A stretch of 64,000 bases of DNA from contig NZ_BMPD01000003.1 in assembly GCF_014647415.1 (NCBI RefSeq), positions 62,001 through 126,000 on the forward strand. The letters run 5' to 3'. Origin of the DNA: Haloarcula sebkhae (GTDB taxonomy: Archaea; Halobacteriota; Halobacteria; Halobacteriales; Haloarculaceae). Under the pieces are notes generated by a model that worked only from the letters and a program-made list of their open reading frames with translations, did not search any database and had not been told where the DNA came from. The position numbers were made by a program, and so were the translations under genes. Every line of letters starts with the position of its first letter. Position 1 is the stretch's first letter. Shown here piece after piece: positions 20,329-29,913 of the stretch.

Positions 20329-21615
20329 ATGACTGACGACTACGGATTCGGGACGCGCTGTGTCCACGCCGGCCAGGAGGAGCCGGACCCGGTCACAGGG
20401 GCACGCGCGCCGCCCATCTATCAGACCTCGTCGTACGTCTTCGAGGACGCCGACACTGCGGCCGACCGGTACGCGCTAGAAGACGACGGGAACGTCTACT
20501 CGCGGTTCGACAACCCCACCGTCCGGATGCTCGAAAACCGCATCGCCTCCCTCGAAAACGCTGTCGACGCCGTCGCGACGGGGTCGGGAATGGCCGCCCT
20601 TGACGCCGGGACGTTCGTCCTCGCGGCCAACGGCGACAACATCGTGACGGCCTCCTCTATCTATGGCGGCACGCATTCCTATTACTCCAACACCGCCAGT
20701 CGCCGGGGTATCGAGACGCGGTTCGTCGACACGCTCGACCCGGACGCCTACGCCGAGGCCATCGACGAGAACACGGCCTACGTCCACTTCGAGACCATCG
20801 GGAACCCGTCGCTCGTCGTCCCACCGATGGAGGAGATCGCCGAGGTGGCCCACGACCACGGCGTGCCCGTCTTCGTCGACAACACGTTCGGGACGCCGGC
20901 CCTGTGCAACCCGCTGGACCACGGCGTGGACCTCCTCTGGGAGTCGACGACGAAGTGGATCCACGGCTCCGGGACGACTGTCGGCGGTGTCCTCGTCGAC
21001 GGCGGCTCGTTCCCCTGGGACGAGTTCCCCGAGAAGTTCCCGGAACTGGGCGGGGAAAACGAGGCCTTCGGGAAGAACTTCTCGGAGGCCTTTGGCGACC
21101 GCGCCTTCTCGGTCGCCGCCCGCCAGCGCGCGCTCCGCTCGCTCGGCGACGGTCAGAAGCCCTTCGACGCCTGGGCGACCCTCCAGGGTGCCGAGACGCT
21201 CTCCCTGCGGATGGACCGCCACTGCGAGAATGCGATGGCTGTCGCCCAGCACCTCGACGACCACCCCGAGGTCGCCTGGGTCACCTATCCCGGACTGGAG
21301 AGCCACGAGACCCACGACCTGGCACAGCAGTACCTCTCCGGCGGGTTCGGTGGCATCGTTACGTTTGGACTGGAAGCCGGCTACGACGCCGGCCGGCGGT
21401 TCTGCGAGGAGACGGATCTGGCCCAGTTCCTCGCCAACATCGGCGACGCCAAGACGCTGGTCATCCATCCGGCCTCGACCACTCACGCCCAACTCAGCGA
21501 GGAAGAACAGCGCGCCAGCGGCGTCACGCCGGACCTCCTCAGGTTCAGCGTCGGCATCGAGGACCCCGAGGACATCATCGCAGACATCGACGCCACCATC
21601 GACCGGGTCACATGA
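20329..21615 (+). CDS. metY: O-acetylhomoserine aminocarboxypropyltransferase / Cys-Met metabolism PLP enzyme
   Basis: This 428-residue PLP enzyme (Cys/Met metabolism class) makes homocysteine from O-acetylhomoserine and sulfide. Seen are [32 protein letters not shown], the cofactor-binding [11 protein letters not shown], and [16 protein letters not shown] with the PLP lysine. The C-terminus carries [12 protein letters not shown] and [13 protein letters not shown]. The size (over 420 aa) favours the MetY type over cystathionine synthase or lyase. metX follows with a 4-nt overlap, which supports the O-acetylhomoserine substrate. A TTATAGAT element (20297-20304) sits about 28 nt before the ATG. 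Confidence 0.94.
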   Translation: MTDDYGFGTRCVHAGQEEPDPVTGARAPPIYQTSSYVFEDADTAADRYALEDDGNVYSRFDNPTVRMLENRIASLENAVDAVATGSGMAALDAGTFVLAANGDNIVTASSIYGGTHSYYSNTASRRGIETRFVDTLDPDAYAEAIDENTAYVHFETIGNPSLVVPPMEEIAEVAHDHGVPVFVDNTFGTPALCNPLDHGVDLLWESTTKWIHGSGTTVGGVLVDGGSFPWDEFPEKFPELGGENEAFGKNFSEAFGDRAFSVAARQRALRSLGDGQKPFDAWATLQGAETLSLRMDRHCENAMAVAQHLDDHPEVAWVTYPGLESHETHDLAQQYLSGGFGGIVTFGLEAGYDAGRRFCEETDLAQFLANIGDAKTLVIHPASTTHAQLSEEEQRASGVTPDLLRFSVGIEDPEDIIADIDATIDRVT

Positions 21616-22820
21616 ACGTCGAACACAACACCGTCTCCCTCGGCGAGTTCGAGTTCGACTGCGGGGAGACGATTCCGGAGCTGGAAATCACCTACGAGGC
21701 CTACGGGGAGTTCGACGGCGACAACGCGGTGCTGATCTGTCACGCACTGACCGGCAGTGCCCACGTCGCCGGCCGGGACCGGGTCGACAGCGCCGATCAG
21801 GCCCGCGCCTGGTGGGACGACATCGTCGGACCGGGCAAAGCCATCGACACCACGGAGTACTACGTCGTCTGTGCGAACGTGCCCGGCTCCTGTTACGGGT
21901 CGACTGGACCGAAAAGCGAGAACCCGGAAACCGGTGAGCCTTACGGTACCGACTTCCCGCCGGTCACCGTCAGGGACTGGACCGAGGCACAGCGCGCGCT
22001 GCTTGACGAACTCGGGATTCCGCACCTCCACGCCGTCGTCGGCGGCAGCGTCGGCGGCATGAACGTCATCGAGTGGGCCAAACGCCACCCGGACCACGTC
22101 GACCGCATCGTTCCCATCGCCGCGGCCGCGCGACTGGACACGCAGTGTCTCTCGCTCGACGCCATCGCCCGCCGGGCCATCACGACCGACCCGAACTGGA
22201 ACCAGGGTCACTACTACGGCGAGGACCAAGACCCGCCGAGCGACGGGCTGGCGCTGGCCCGCCAACTGGGCCACGTGATGTACCTCTCGAAGGCATCGAT
22301 GGAGCGGCGCTTCGGCCGCCGCGCCGCCGGTCGGGACGCCGTCCGCACGTTCCCCACCGACGCCGCGGGCGCGTTCTTTCCCTACCGCGACGTGGAGTCG
22401 TATCTCGACTACAACGCCGAGAAGTTCACCGAGCGCTTCGACGCCAACAGCTACCTCTACCTGACTCGGGCGATGGACAACTACGACCTCGCCGCCGGGT
22501 TCGAGTCTGACACGGACGCGCTGGCGGCCTTCGACGGCGACGCGTTGGTGATGTCCTTCACCGCCGACTGGCACTTCACCACCCAGCAGGCGGAGGCACT
22601 GGCCGACTCGCTCCGCGATGCCGACGCGAACGTCGCCCACCACGTCATCGACTCCGACCACGGCCACGACGCGTTTCTGGTCGAACCGGACAACGTTGGG
22701 CCGCCGCTGGCGGACTTCTTAGAGGCCGGCATCGCCGGCAACGCCGTCACCGACTCGGTGGTCGAAGACAGTCAGGAGAGCGACTTCGCACCCGTCCACA
22801 ACAGCCTGTTCTCGCGGTAG
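21612..22820 (+). CDS. metX: Homoserine O-acetyltransferase
   Basis: This 402-residue alpha/beta-hydrolase-fold enzyme acetylates homoserine with acetyl-CoA to start methionine synthesis. The start at 21612 overlaps the metY stop by 4 nt. The nucleophile elbow is [20 protein letters not shown], the [12 protein letters not shown] lid, and the C-terminal [15 protein letters not shown] (Asp) and [10 protein letters not shown] (His) complete the triad. The tail past residue ~375 is a short extension. Together with metY it gives a direct sulfhydrylation route to homocysteine. Acetyl rather than succinyl specificity is inferred from the overall MetX pattern. Confidence 0.95.
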   Translation: MNVEHNTVSLGEFEFDCGETIPELEITYEAYGEFDGDNAVLICHALTGSAHVAGRDRVDSADQARAWWDDIVGPGKAIDTTEYYVVCANVPGSCYGSTGPKSENPETGEPYGTDFPPVTVRDWTEAQRALLDELGIPHLHAVVGGSVGGMNVIEWAKRHPDHVDRIVPIAAAARLDTQCLSLDAIARRAITTDPNWNQGHYYGEDQDPPSDGLALARQLGHVMYLSKASMERRFGRRAAGRDAVRTFPTDAAGAFFPYRDVESYLDYNAEKFTERFDANSYLYLTRAMDNYDLAAGFESDTDALAAFDGDALVMSFTADWHFTTQQAEALADSLRDADANVAHHVIDSDHGHDAFLVEPDNVGPPLADFLEAGIAGNAVTDSVVEDSQESDFAPVHNSLFSR

Positions 22821-22937
22821 CGACGCGGGCCTTTCAGGGGTGACTGGGCGATTCGCTCTCCCTCGGTCGGCTCGCCGATCATGCAATTCTCGACTCACGC
22901 TAGCATTTAACACATTTCGGACCGACTAGCTCTATGT

Positions 22938-23240
22938 ATGGCTGACATGACAACAAACATCGAAAGCGAGGAGTATTCGTTTGGACAGACGGTGTACGAC
23001 GAGGACGGCAACGAACTCGGGACCATCCGCGGGTTCGACGAACACGGGTTCTACGTCACGGTCGAGAACGGCATCGAAGCGATGTCGAGCGAGCATCTCA
23101 GCGCCGGGGCCGCGGGCGAGGCCGAACTGATGTGGCGCTGCTGGGAATGCGGCGAAATGGGACAGATAGAGGACATCCCCGACGAATGCCCGTCCTGCAA
23201 CGCGCCAAAAGAGGATATCTACTACTGGCAGGAAGATTGA
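22938..23240 (+). CDS. Rubredoxin-like zinc/iron protein (100 aa)
   Basis: A beta-rich N-terminal half (FGQTVYDEDGNELGTIRGFD, PRC-barrel-like) is joined to a C-terminal rubredoxin-type knuckle pair: CWECGEMGQIED then CPSCNAPKEDIYYWQ. Rubredoxins bind one Fe or Zn through two CxxC loops, and the W/Y-rich tail is typical. The combination suggests a small haloarchaeal regulator or redox protein; I believe it is a named DUF of that kind but cannot be sure. It is monocistronic, with AT-rich sequence about 30 nt upstream (22901-22912). Confidence 0.85.
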   Translation: MADMTTNIESEEYSFGQTVYDEDGNELGTIRGFDEHGFYVTVENGIEAMSSEHLSAGAAGEAELMWRCWECGEMGQIEDIPDECPSCNAPKEDIYYWQED

Positions 23241-23288
23241 GACGGCTCGGTGGCTGTCTGGAACCACCGACCGTATACGTGGCAGTGA

Positions 23289-23846
23289 TTACGTCTGCTC
23301 GAATCGCTCTGCGACGGCCGGTCCGACTGTCTCCTGTACTGTCTCGGCGGCCGACGGCGGGAGCGAGAACCGAAGCGTCGTCCAGTCGAGTTCGAGAATC
23401 GCCCGTCCGTCCTCGTCACCGATGACGACGTACACCAGTGTCCCCCCGTAGACTCGCGCCAGCGCGTCGAACGTTTCTGCCGTCATCGGCACCGTCCCGG
23501 TCGTGTGTGTGTCAGTCGCGGACACGTCGGTGTGGCCTGCGAGTGTCTCGACAGCGAACCGTTCGTGCTGGGGGGTGTCTCGCCGTCCGACACCGAGGTG
23601 GACAAACGCCTTTTCGGGGGACCGCGGTGACGCGTCCAGCACCGCGGCGAGCACGTCCAGCCCGACCGCTTCGTCCGGGTCGGCCAGTTCGAACCGACGC
23701 CTAGTTTCGTCTTCCGGCCAGGTCGGCCCCGGTTCGCCGTTGCCACCGATGCCCTCCCACGCCGTGACGATCGTTTCGGTCAGTCGGTCGATACCGATCT
23801 CGTCGATAGCCCGAACTACTGCCTCGGCGTCGTCGGAGTCGCCCAT
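23289..23846 (-). CDS. Hypothetical soluble protein (185 aa)
   Basis: The start is taken at the ATG at 23846 (MGDSDDAEAVV), since upstream sequence is divergent promoter region. The protein is acidic and soluble. It has an N-terminal helical part (AIDEIGIDRLTETIVTAWEGIG), a middle with AFVHLGVGRRDTPQHERFAVE, and a C-terminal alpha/beta part (GTLVYVVIGDEDGRAILELDW, then an amphipathic helix). There is no Cys, signal peptide or membrane segment. I do not recognise the family. It is divergent from the ketopantoate reductase gene with an 89-bp spacer. Confidence 0.75.
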   Translation of the reverse strand: MGDSDDAEAVVRAIDEIGIDRLTETIVTAWEGIGGNGEPGPTWPEDETRRRFELADPDEAVGLDVLAAVLDASPRSPEKAFVHLGVGRRDTPQHERFAVETLAGHTDVSATDTHTTGTVPMTAETFDALARVYGGTLVYVVIGDEDGRAILELDWTTLRFSLPPSAAETVQETVGPAVAERFEQT

Positions 23847-23935
23847 GCCCACTCGTTCGCCACTCGCGGCCAAGTGCGTGCTGATTCCGGTACGCCGGTG
23901 GTAGGTTTTTGTCCGGGCCGTCCCTGCGAGGCGGT

Positions 23936-24820
23936 ATGGATATCGTCGTCGTCGGGGCCGGGAGCCTCGGCAGCCTCGTCGGTGGCCTGCTCGCCCGCGA
24001 GCACGACGTGACGCTCGTGGGCCGCGAGCCACACGTGGGCAGCGTCAGCGATAACGGTCTCTCGGTAGTCGGAATCGAGCAATTCCGGGTCCATCCCCGA
24101 GCACAGACGGCGATTCCGCAGCGTGCCGACCTCGCGCTGGTGGCGGTCAAGGCATACGACACCGCCGCCGTTGCAACGGACCTTGCCGACTGTACGCTCG
24201 ATGCGTGTCTCTCACTCCAGAACGGAATGGGCAACGAGTCGCAGTTGGCCGCCGAACTCGACTGCCCGGTGCTGGCGGGGACGTGTTCCTACGGCGCGCG
24301 ACTTCGAGAACCGGGTACTGTCGCGTTTACCGGCCGCGGCGAGGTCGTGCTGGGGGACCGCGACGGCGGCCGGTCCGCAGTTGCCGACGACATCGGGGCG
24401 GCGTTCCGTGCGGCCGACATTGAGACGACCGTTGCGGCGGACATGCCGACCCGCCTCTGGGAGAAACTCGCGGTCAACGCCGGCATCAACGCGGTGACGG
24501 CGCTCGCCCGGGTGGAGAACGGCGCGCTGGCCGACCCGCCGGCCGACGCTATCGCTGCGGACGCCGCCCGCGAGACGGCCGCTGTTGCCCGCGAACAGGA
24601 CATCGACCTCCCCGACGAGCGTGTGGTGTCGCTCGTCGAGCGTGTCGTCGACGACACCGCCGCCAACCACTCGTCGATGTTTCAGGACGTCTCGGCTGGC
24701 CAACGAACGGAAATCGACGCCATCAACGGCTATGTCGCCGAGACTGCGACCGAGCGGGCCCCGGTCAACGAGACACTTGCCGGGCTCGTCAGTACGTGGG
24801 AGCGCCACCGTGAGCAGTAA
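23936..24820 (+). CDS. panE: 2-dehydropantoate 2-reductase (ketopantoate reductase family)
   Basis: This 294-residue NAD(P)H-dependent reductase begins MDIVVVGAGSLGSLVGGLLA, the Rossmann GxGxxG. The family motif VKAYDT with catalytic Lys near residue 75, SLQNGMGNE, and the C-terminal ApbA_C region (WEKLAVNAGINAVTAL with Lys and Asn, then DVSAGQRTEIDAINGY) all fit PanE. The enzyme reduces ketopantoate to pantoate for coenzyme A. Archaea use it with a phosphopantothenate route; no other CoA gene is nearby. The start at 23936 is chosen over an upstream in-frame codon because the Rossmann strand starts at residue 2. Confidence 0.92.
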   Translation: MDIVVVGAGSLGSLVGGLLAREHDVTLVGREPHVGSVSDNGLSVVGIEQFRVHPRAQTAIPQRADLALVAVKAYDTAAVATDLADCTLDACLSLQNGMGNESQLAAELDCPVLAGTCSYGARLREPGTVAFTGRGEVVLGDRDGGRSAVADDIGAAFRAADIETTVAADMPTRLWEKLAVNAGINAVTALARVENGALADPPADAIAADAARETAAVAREQDIDLPDERVVSLVERVVDDTAANHSSMFQDVSAGQRTEIDAINGYVAETATERAPVNETLAGLVSTWERHREQ

Positions 24821-24921
24821 CTAGCCGAAACTGACCGCTACCGACGCGATAGCGGGGGGTCTACGTTACTCACAGATACCGAGATGTCGACGCTGAAGGC
24901 CGTTCTGGAATCACACAATGA

Positions 24922-24928
24922 CTATATA
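24922..24928 (+). promoter_or_regulatory. TATA-like box of the dgoD leader transcript
   Basis: CTATATA, centred 27 nt before the ATG at 24952. The spacing predicts a leaderless transcript beginning at that ATG, 92 nt upstream of dgoD. Confidence 0.55.
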
Positions 24929-24951
24929 CACGTCTCCTATGTGTGTCTCAC

Positions 24952-25047
24952 ATGACTCCACACACCGACGGAGCACGGTACGAAACACCGTGTAATACTC
25001 TCGACGGGACCGATGTGCATGGCACAGCGCGGAGGGCACCGGTATGA
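24952..25047 (+). CDS. Putative 31-aa leader peptide coupled to dgoD
   Basis: An ATG at the predicted transcription start opens a 31-codon frame (MTPHTDGARYETPCNT ... TARRAPV). Its TGA (25045-25047) overlaps the dgoD ATG (25044-25046) in an ATGA junction. dgoD has its own Shine-Dalgarno GGAGGG (25031-25036) inside this frame. The arrangement fits a leaderless upstream frame with translational coupling. The peptide has no homologue I know and may only serve as a regulatory leader. Codon use is less GC-biased than nearby genes. Confidence 0.4.
   Translation: MTPHTDGARYETPCNTLDGTDVHGTARRAPV
24974..24992. promoter_or_regulatory. Inverted repeat in dgoD leader
   Basis: CACGGT, seven nt, then ACCGTG: a perfect 6-bp inverted repeat within the leader. 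It can act as an RNA hairpin or a regulator site. A second short repeat, ATGTG-5 nt-CACAT, lies at 24939-24953 over the predicted start. Confidence 0.35.
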
Positions 25048-26219
25048 CTGCGGATGACGCGGGTGGGAACCGTATCGCCGACTACGAACTGTTCGAGGTG
25101 CCGCCCCGGTGGCTCTTCCTCCGACTGGAGACGGCCGACGGCACCGTCGGCTGGGGCGAACCCGTTGTTGAGGGACGGGCGCATACGGTGCGTGCGGCCG
25201 TCGAGGAACTGCTCGATAGTTATCTCATCGGAGAGAACCCCGAGAACATTCAGGACCACTGGCAGGCGATGTATCGCGGTGGCTTCTACCGCGGCGGGCC
25301 GGTCCTAATGTCCGCTATCGCCGGCATCGACCAGGCGCTGTGGGACATCAAGGGCAAGCAACTCGGTGCGCCGGTTCACCAGCTACTGGGCGGGCAGGCC
25401 CGGGACCGGATTCGGGTGTACCAGTGGATCGGCGGCGACGAGCCTTCCGATGTGGCCAGCGCCGCTCAGGCACAGGTCGACGCTGGGTTCACGGCACTGA
25501 AAATGAACGCGACGCCCGAAATCGAGCGCGTCGACACCCCGGCCACGGTTGAGGCTGCCGCGACCCGGCTCCGTGAGGTCAGGGAAGCTGTCGGTCCCGA
25601 GGTCGACATCGGCGTCGACTTCCACGGTCGGGTTACGAAGCCGATGGTCAAACGGCTCGCGTCCGCGCTGGAGCCCTACGAGCCGATGTTCATCGAGGAG
25701 CCGGTGTTGCCCGAACACAACGACGCGCTGCCGGCGCTTGCGGCCCACACTGACATCCCGATTGCGACCGGCGAGCGGATGTACTCGCGCTGGGACTACA
25801 AGGAGGTGTTCGAAGACGGCGCTGTCGACGTGATTCAGCCGGACCTCTCCCACGCCGGCGGCATCACCGAGGTGTACAAGATCGCGTCGATGGCCGAGGC
25901 CTACGACGTGGCGATGGCCCCCCACTGCCCGCTTGGCCCGGTCGCGCTGGCCTCGTGTGTACAGGTCGACGCCTGCTCGCCCAACGCACTCATTCAGGAG
26001 CAGAGTATCGACATCCACTACAACGAGACCACCGACGTGCTGGACTACCTCGCCGACCCGTCGGTGTTTGACTACGAGGACGGGTTCGTCACCGTACCCA
26101 CCGACCCCGGCCTCGGAATCGAGATTGACGAAGCGTTTCTCCGGGAACAGTCCCAGCAGGAGGTCGACTGGCACAACCCTGTCTGGCGACACGACGACGG
26201 TAGCGTCGCCGAGTGGTAG
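25044..26219 (+). CDS. dgoD: D-galactonate/D-gluconate dehydratase (enolase superfamily)
   Basis: This 391-residue Mg2+ enzyme dehydrates aldonic acids to 2-keto-3-deoxy acids. It matches the bacterial DgoD pattern from end to end: PPRWLFLRLET, GWGEPVVEGRA, FYRGGPVLMSAIAGIDQALWDIKGK, DFHGR (metal Asp), FIEEPVLPE (Glu), ATGERMYSRWD (Glu), QPDLSHAGGI, MAPHCPLGP (His) and the terminal SVAEW. In haloarchaea this family supplies the semi-phosphorylative Entner-Doudoroff pathway; the KDPG aldolase at 58791 is the later step. Substrate preference is not decidable here. The Shine-Dalgarno GGAGGG fixes the start. Confidence 0.93.
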   Translation: MTADDAGGNRIADYELFEVPPRWLFLRLETADGTVGWGEPVVEGRAHTVRAAVEELLDSYLIGENPENIQDHWQAMYRGGFYRGGPVLMSAIAGIDQALWDIKGKQLGAPVHQLLGGQARDRIRVYQWIGGDEPSDVASAAQAQVDAGFTALKMNATPEIERVDTPATVEAAATRLREVREAVGPEVDIGVDFHGRVTKPMVKRLASALEPYEPMFIEEPVLPEHNDALPALAAHTDIPIATGERMYSRWDYKEVFEDGAVDVIQPDLSHAGGITEVYKIASMAEAYDVAMAPHCPLGPVALASCVQVDACSPNALIQEQSIDIHYNETTDVLDYLADPSVFDYEDGFVTVPTDPGLGIEIDEAFLREQSQQEVDWHNPVWRHDDGSVAEW

Positions 26220-26325
26220 TCCGGTCGCAGTGCCCCGTCGAACTCCCCGTCAGAGACTGCGTGTGTAACAGCACGGGCACGTACCAAAGGAAAGGGCTCA
26301 TATCCCGCGCCCGATACGTACCTGT

Positions 26326-26985
26326 ATGGCCTCCTCAACGTCGTGGAAGCGCGATTTTGCGAGCGGCCTCATCGTTCTGTTGCCCCTGCTGGTGACGATT
26401 TACGTTATCCTCTATCTCTACTCCATCCTCGCGTCCGCGGCGGTCATCCCTGCGATCGATAGTGAACTGCTAGCGATGCTTGGACTCCCCTCGGGGACTT
26501 CGTCTGTTGAACTCGCACGGGTGTTCACGACGCTGATTATCTTCATCCTCATCGTGTTTTCCATCGGCTATCTGATGCGGACGGCCTTCGGCGACATCGT
26601 CGAACGCGCAATCGACGACGCGATGAACCACGTCCCCGGACTCCGAGTGGTGTACAACGCCTCGAAGATGGCGGTTGAGACGGCTGTCGGAGGAACGGAA
26701 GACCTCCAGGCCCCGGTGAAACTCGAAGTGTGGGACGGGATGCGCATGACGGCGTTCAAAACGGGACAGACGACTGACGACGGCCGCGACGTGCTCTTCT
26801 TACCGACGGCGCCGAACATCACGACCGGCTACGTCGTCGAGGTCGAACCGCACCGCTACGAAGAAGTCGACGAACGCGTCGAGGAAGCGTTGACGCGTAT
26901 CCTCAGCGCCGGCTTCGGTGACACGGACCGAAGTACTGCCACGCCGATTCCGGTCGCCGACGAGGACGACCTCGCGAACGACTAA
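26326..26985 (+). CDS. DUF502 family membrane protein
   Basis: This 219-residue protein has two long hydrophobic segments (~14-40 and ~65-90). A soluble domain follows with VPGLRVVYNASKMAVETAV, PVKLEVWDGMRMTAFKTG and VLFLPTAPNITTGYVVEV, the DUF502 pattern (motif PTTPNPTSG in bacteria). The acidic C-terminus is DEDDLAND. DUF502 proteins are inner-membrane proteins of unknown function, linked to envelope or vesicle roles in plants. It appears monocistronic and is convergent with ilvE. Confidence 0.9.
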   Translation: MASSTSWKRDFASGLIVLLPLLVTIYVILYLYSILASAAVIPAIDSELLAMLGLPSGTSSVELARVFTTLIIFILIVFSIGYLMRTAFGDIVERAIDDAMNHVPGLRVVYNASKMAVETAVGGTEDLQAPVKLEVWDGMRMTAFKTGQTTDDGRDVLFLPTAPNITTGYVVEVEPHRYEEVDERVEEALTRILSAGFGDTDRSTATPIPVADEDDLAND

Positions 26986-27005
26986 CAGCGCCGTTTAGTG
27001 GGCTT

Positions 27006-27938
27006 TCAGACGTAGTGGAACCACTCTTCGCGGTCGCCGCTCTCGATCACGTCGAAGAAGGCCGACTGCAACTCGTCGGTGACTGGCCCTTTGGTCCCCT
27101 CACCGATCTCGTTGTCGTCGACGCTCCGGATCGGCGTGACCTCCGCCGCCGTGCCGGTGAAGAACAGTTCGTCGGCGGTGTATAGCTCACCGCGGGAGAT
27201 GGTCGCCTCTTCGTGGACGGTGTAGCCCATTTCTTCGGCGAGCGTGATTGCGGTGTTGCGGGTGATGCCTTCGAGGATGCTCTCTGCCAGCCCGGGCGTG
27301 TAGATTTCGCCGTCCCGGACCATGAAGATGTTCTCGCCCGGCCCCTCGGCGACGTTGCCCTCCTTGTTCAGGACGATGGCTTCGGTGTAGCCGTTGCGGC
27401 GAGCCTCCTCGCCGGCGAGCATGCTGTTGACGTACAGCCCCGTGGTCTTGATGTTGGTCGGAATCTGGCTGGAGGCGTGCTTGCGCCAGGACGACACCAT
27501 CACGTCGACGCCCTCCTCCAGCGCTTCCTCGCCCAGATACGCGCCCCACGGCCACGCTGCGATGGTTGTCTTCGTCGGGCAGTCTTTCGGACTCACGCCG
27601 AGCGAGTCGAAGCCGTAGTAGACGATGGGGCGGATGTAACACGATTCGAACCCTTCCGTCTCGATGAGTTCCGTCGTCGCCTCGGTGAGTTCGTCTTTGC
27701 TGAACTCGATGTCGAGGTCGTACGGTTTCGCGGACTTGTACAGGCGGTCCAGGTGTTCCTCCCAGCGGAAGATGGCCGGCCCCTGTTCGGTGTCGTAACA
27801 ACGGACGCCCTCGAAGACGCCGGTCCCGTAGTGCAGCGCGTGGGTGAGGACGTGGGTCTGCGCATCCTCGAAGTCGACGAACTCGCCGTCCATCCAGATG
27901 CGCTCGGTTCCCTCGAACATCTCCGGACGGTCGCTCAT
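27006..27938 (-). CDS. ilvE: Branched-chain amino acid aminotransferase
   Basis: This 310-residue class IV PLP aminotransferase performs the last step of Leu, Ile and Val synthesis with glutamate. The start at 27938 (MSDRPEMFEGTERIWMDGEF) is chosen because homology begins there. Seen are HALHYGTGVFEGVRCY, SCYIRPIVYYG, the PLP Lys in NIKTTGLYVNSMLAGEEA, and EGPGENIFMVRDGEIYTP with the PLP-phosphate loop LEGITRNTAI. Its length fits IlvE. No other ilv or leu genes are adjacent. The in-frame region upstream is basic and low in homology, and is treated as leader DNA. Confidence 0.96.
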   Translation of the reverse strand: MSDRPEMFEGTERIWMDGEFVDFEDAQTHVLTHALHYGTGVFEGVRCYDTEQGPAIFRWEEHLDRLYKSAKPYDLDIEFSKDELTEATTELIETEGFESCYIRPIVYYGFDSLGVSPKDCPTKTTIAAWPWGAYLGEEALEEGVDVMVSSWRKHASSQIPTNIKTTGLYVNSMLAGEEARRNGYTEAIVLNKEGNVAEGPGENIFMVRDGEIYTPGLAESILEGITRNTAITLAEEMGYTVHEEATISRGELYTADELFFTGTAAEVTPIRSVDDNEIGEGTKGPVTDELQSAFFDVIESGDREEWFHYV

Positions 27939-28151
27939 CGCACGACCCCTCCGCTGAGTCGGCCGTCGCGATGCCCGCGGGTGATGCCTCCTGCTGTCTC
28001 GTCGTGTGTCATATCTACCCCATTGATTCCCGTGGTTAAGAGTGTTGACGATACCCTTGCGGATCAGGGCTGCGCCGTCTGGCACGTCTGGCACGGCGCA
28101 CTGCCCTGCCGACCGCAAACGCTTTAGTCAAATCTGGCCGTTCGCACCTAC

Positions 28152-28382
28152 ATGTCCTCGCTGAAGCGGTCGCTCCACCGTAGCGTCGCTGTCCTGTTGC
28201 TGCCGCTGAGCCTGCTCCTGATTCAGACCGAGGTCATCACGCGCAATCTCTCTGGTGTCGTCGAGTCACCGGTCCCTGCGCTCTCTCGGGCCGTAGGTAT
28301 CGCGTTGTTCACTGGAGCGGTGCTGTACCTCGTCGTCAGCGGTCTCAGACAACTTGCCGCGGCCGCGGATACACCCTTCTGA
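28152..28382 (+). CDS. Small two-TM membrane protein (76 aa)
   Basis: The product has a basic N-terminus (MSSLKRSLHRS) and two hydrophobic helices (about 11-27 and 46-67), with a short external Asn-Leu-Ser loop. No family is recognised. AT-containing sequence (CAAATCTGG, 28130s) precedes it. Base composition fits neighbouring genes. It sits between ilvE (divergent) and ribB. Confidence 0.65.
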   Translation: MSSLKRSLHRSVAVLLLPLSLLLIQTEVITRNLSGVVESPVPALSRAVGIALFTGAVLYLVVSGLRQLAAAADTPF

Positions 28383-28513
28383 CTCGAAACTCCGATTCGG
28401 TTCCGTGGGGACAAACAGTAGCTGCTCGCTTCTCGCGCTGTCGGACGTCGGTCCCGCAACAATCCTAGTACTACGGAGTGGCGACAACGCTGCCTCGGCT
28501 ACAGCCGCCTGTC

Positions 28514-29188
28514 TCAGTCGAACCGCTCTAGCAGACTAGCGCCTTCGACGTACACGAGCCCCTCGCGGTCGGCGTAGGCCCGTGCTGCTGCCGGGGGCAA
28601 CGCTGCACCCGTCTCGTCGTCCAACATCTCACAGACGACGGCGGCCTCGGGCTGGTCGGCCGCGGCCGCGAGCGCGAGCGCGAGTTCGGTGTGACCTTCG
28701 CGGTCGGAAAGCCCGTCCGGAGCCGCGCGGAGGAGGTGGACGTGACCCGGTGACCGGAAGGCATCGCTGAACACGTCCGGGTCCGGGTCCGCCGCGACAG
28801 TGGCCAGTTCCTGAATCGTCAGCGAGCGGTCGTCGTCGGTGATGCCGGTAAAGGTATCGCGGTGGTTCACCGTCAGCGAGAACGAGGAGCGCTCGTCGTA
28901 GGCGAGGTCGTGGTCGGCCGCCGTCGGGTGGTCGAGGACCTCCTGCATGAAAGGCAGTTCCAGCGCCTCGGCAACGCGGTCCGAGAGCGCGACGCAGACG
29001 AGGCCCCCGGCGTCGTTGCGCATCCGGGCGACGGCTTCGGGGGTGACGGCTCCGGCCGGGTAGACGAGGTCAGTCTCACCTTCGCGGTCGGCGGCGTCGT
29101 GGATCAGCACCGGCTCGCCACGGGCGAAGGCGGCGACGGCGTCGGCCACGCTGTCGGCGTCGACGGCGGTTTCCTCACTCCGAGACAT
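28514..29188 (-). CDS. ribB: 3,4-dihydroxy-2-butanone 4-phosphate synthase
   Basis: This 224-residue Mg2+ enzyme makes the four-carbon precursor of riboflavin from ribulose 5-phosphate. It has [17 protein letters not shown] (acidic loop), [35 protein letters not shown], and [25 protein letters not shown] (His and Glu). Length fits the monofunctional archaeal form. Its 5' end overlaps the 3' end of the upstream riboflavin kinase gene by 14 bp, so the two form one operon. It is the second gene of that operon. Confidence 0.95.
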   Translation of the reverse strand: MSRSEETAVDADSVADAVAAFARGEPVLIHDAADREGETDLVYPAGAVTPEAVARMRNDAGGLVCVALSDRVAEALELPFMQEVLDHPTAADHDLAYDERSSFSLTVNHRDTFTGITDDDRSLTIQELATVAADPDPDVFSDAFRSPGHVHLLRAAPDGLSDREGHTELALALAAAADQPEAAVVCEMLDDETGAALPPAAARAYADREGLVYVEGASLLERFD

Positions 29189-29873
29189 GCACGATCACCT
29201 CGTCACCGTCGGCCAGTTCTAGCACGCCACGGAGCTTCTCGGGTGCGATCACTTCGAGTTGCTCCTCGCCGTGGTGGGTCCGTTCGGGCGCGATAACGTG
29301 GGCCGGCTCGTACTCGCCGTCGCTCCCCTCTATCGAGGCGGGGTAGCAGTACGCGGGGCCGTACGTCCGCTCGTCGTCCTCCCAGCCCTCGATGGTAACC
29401 GGCTCGATGGCGCTCATCCGCGCTCGTTTGCGAACGCTCTCGGCGGTGAGTTCGAGGTTGAGCGTGCCCGCGAACGGCTCGTACCCCAGCCGTTCGATGA
29501 ACTGCTCCATGTAGCCCGGTAGCGTGATGTAGTGGCGACCCTCGCCCATCCCCGAGGTAACGACCCCGGTCAGATCGACGCTGGCATCGGATTCGAAGAT
29601 GCGCCGGTAGTCGGCGTACTCGGACTGGAGGCGGCGCTCACCGTCGCCAGTCAGCTCCACCTCCTGCCCGTCGCTGACGATGTCCCGGGCCAGAAACCCG
29701 GCGTCTTCGAGCCGCTGGAGCCGCCGCGAGGCGGTCTGGTTCGAGGCGTCCAGCCGTTCGGCGAGATCGGCACAGGATACTTTCGTCGATTCGTCGAGCG
29801 CACCGTCGAGGGCGAGCAGTTTCAGCGTCGCCAGCTCGTCCCGACCGACGCCCTGTCCCGTTGATTCAGCCAT
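29175..29873 (-). CDS. ribK: HTH regulator / CTP-dependent riboflavin kinase (RbkR type)
   Basis: This 232-residue protein fuses a winged HTH domain (~10-90; [29 protein letters not shown]) to a CTP-dependent riboflavin kinase domain (~97-232; [50 protein letters not shown]). Archaeal fusions of this kind (RbkR) are known to act both as riboflavin kinase and as transcriptional regulator of rib genes. The ATG at 29873 is supported by a TATA-like box ~28 nt upstream and by domain homology. A perfect 16-bp palindrome lies just upstream of that box. It is cotranscribed with ribB. Confidence 0.93.
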   Translation of the reverse strand: MAESTGQGVGRDELATLKLLALDGALDESTKVSCADLAERLDASNQTASRRLQRLEDAGFLARDIVSDGQEVELTGDGERRLQSEYADYRRIFESDASVDLTGVVTSGMGEGRHYITLPGYMEQFIERLGYEPFAGTLNLELTAESVRKRARMSAIEPVTIEGWEDDERTYGPAYCYPASIEGSDGEYEPAHVIAPERTHHGEEQLEVIAPEKLRGVLELADGDEVIVHVSE

Positions 29874-29896
29874 GCACTGCAGTAGGGATTCCCGCC

Positions 29897-29905
29897 GGAT
29901 AAGCA
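29897..29905 (-). promoter_or_regulatory. TATA-like box of the ribK-ribB operon
   Basis: The minus strand reads GCTTATCCG, centred about 28 nt before the ATG at 29873, as expected for a leaderless promoter. Confidence 0.5.
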
Positions 29906-29913
29906 TACCGAAG

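Noticed and set aside
20476..21492. 338-codon minus-strand frame
   Set aside because: Antisense shadow of metY, with no recognisable motif and a biased composition.
21483..22667. 394-codon minus-strand frame
   Set aside because: Antisense shadow of metX and the metY end. metX has complete catalytic motifs.
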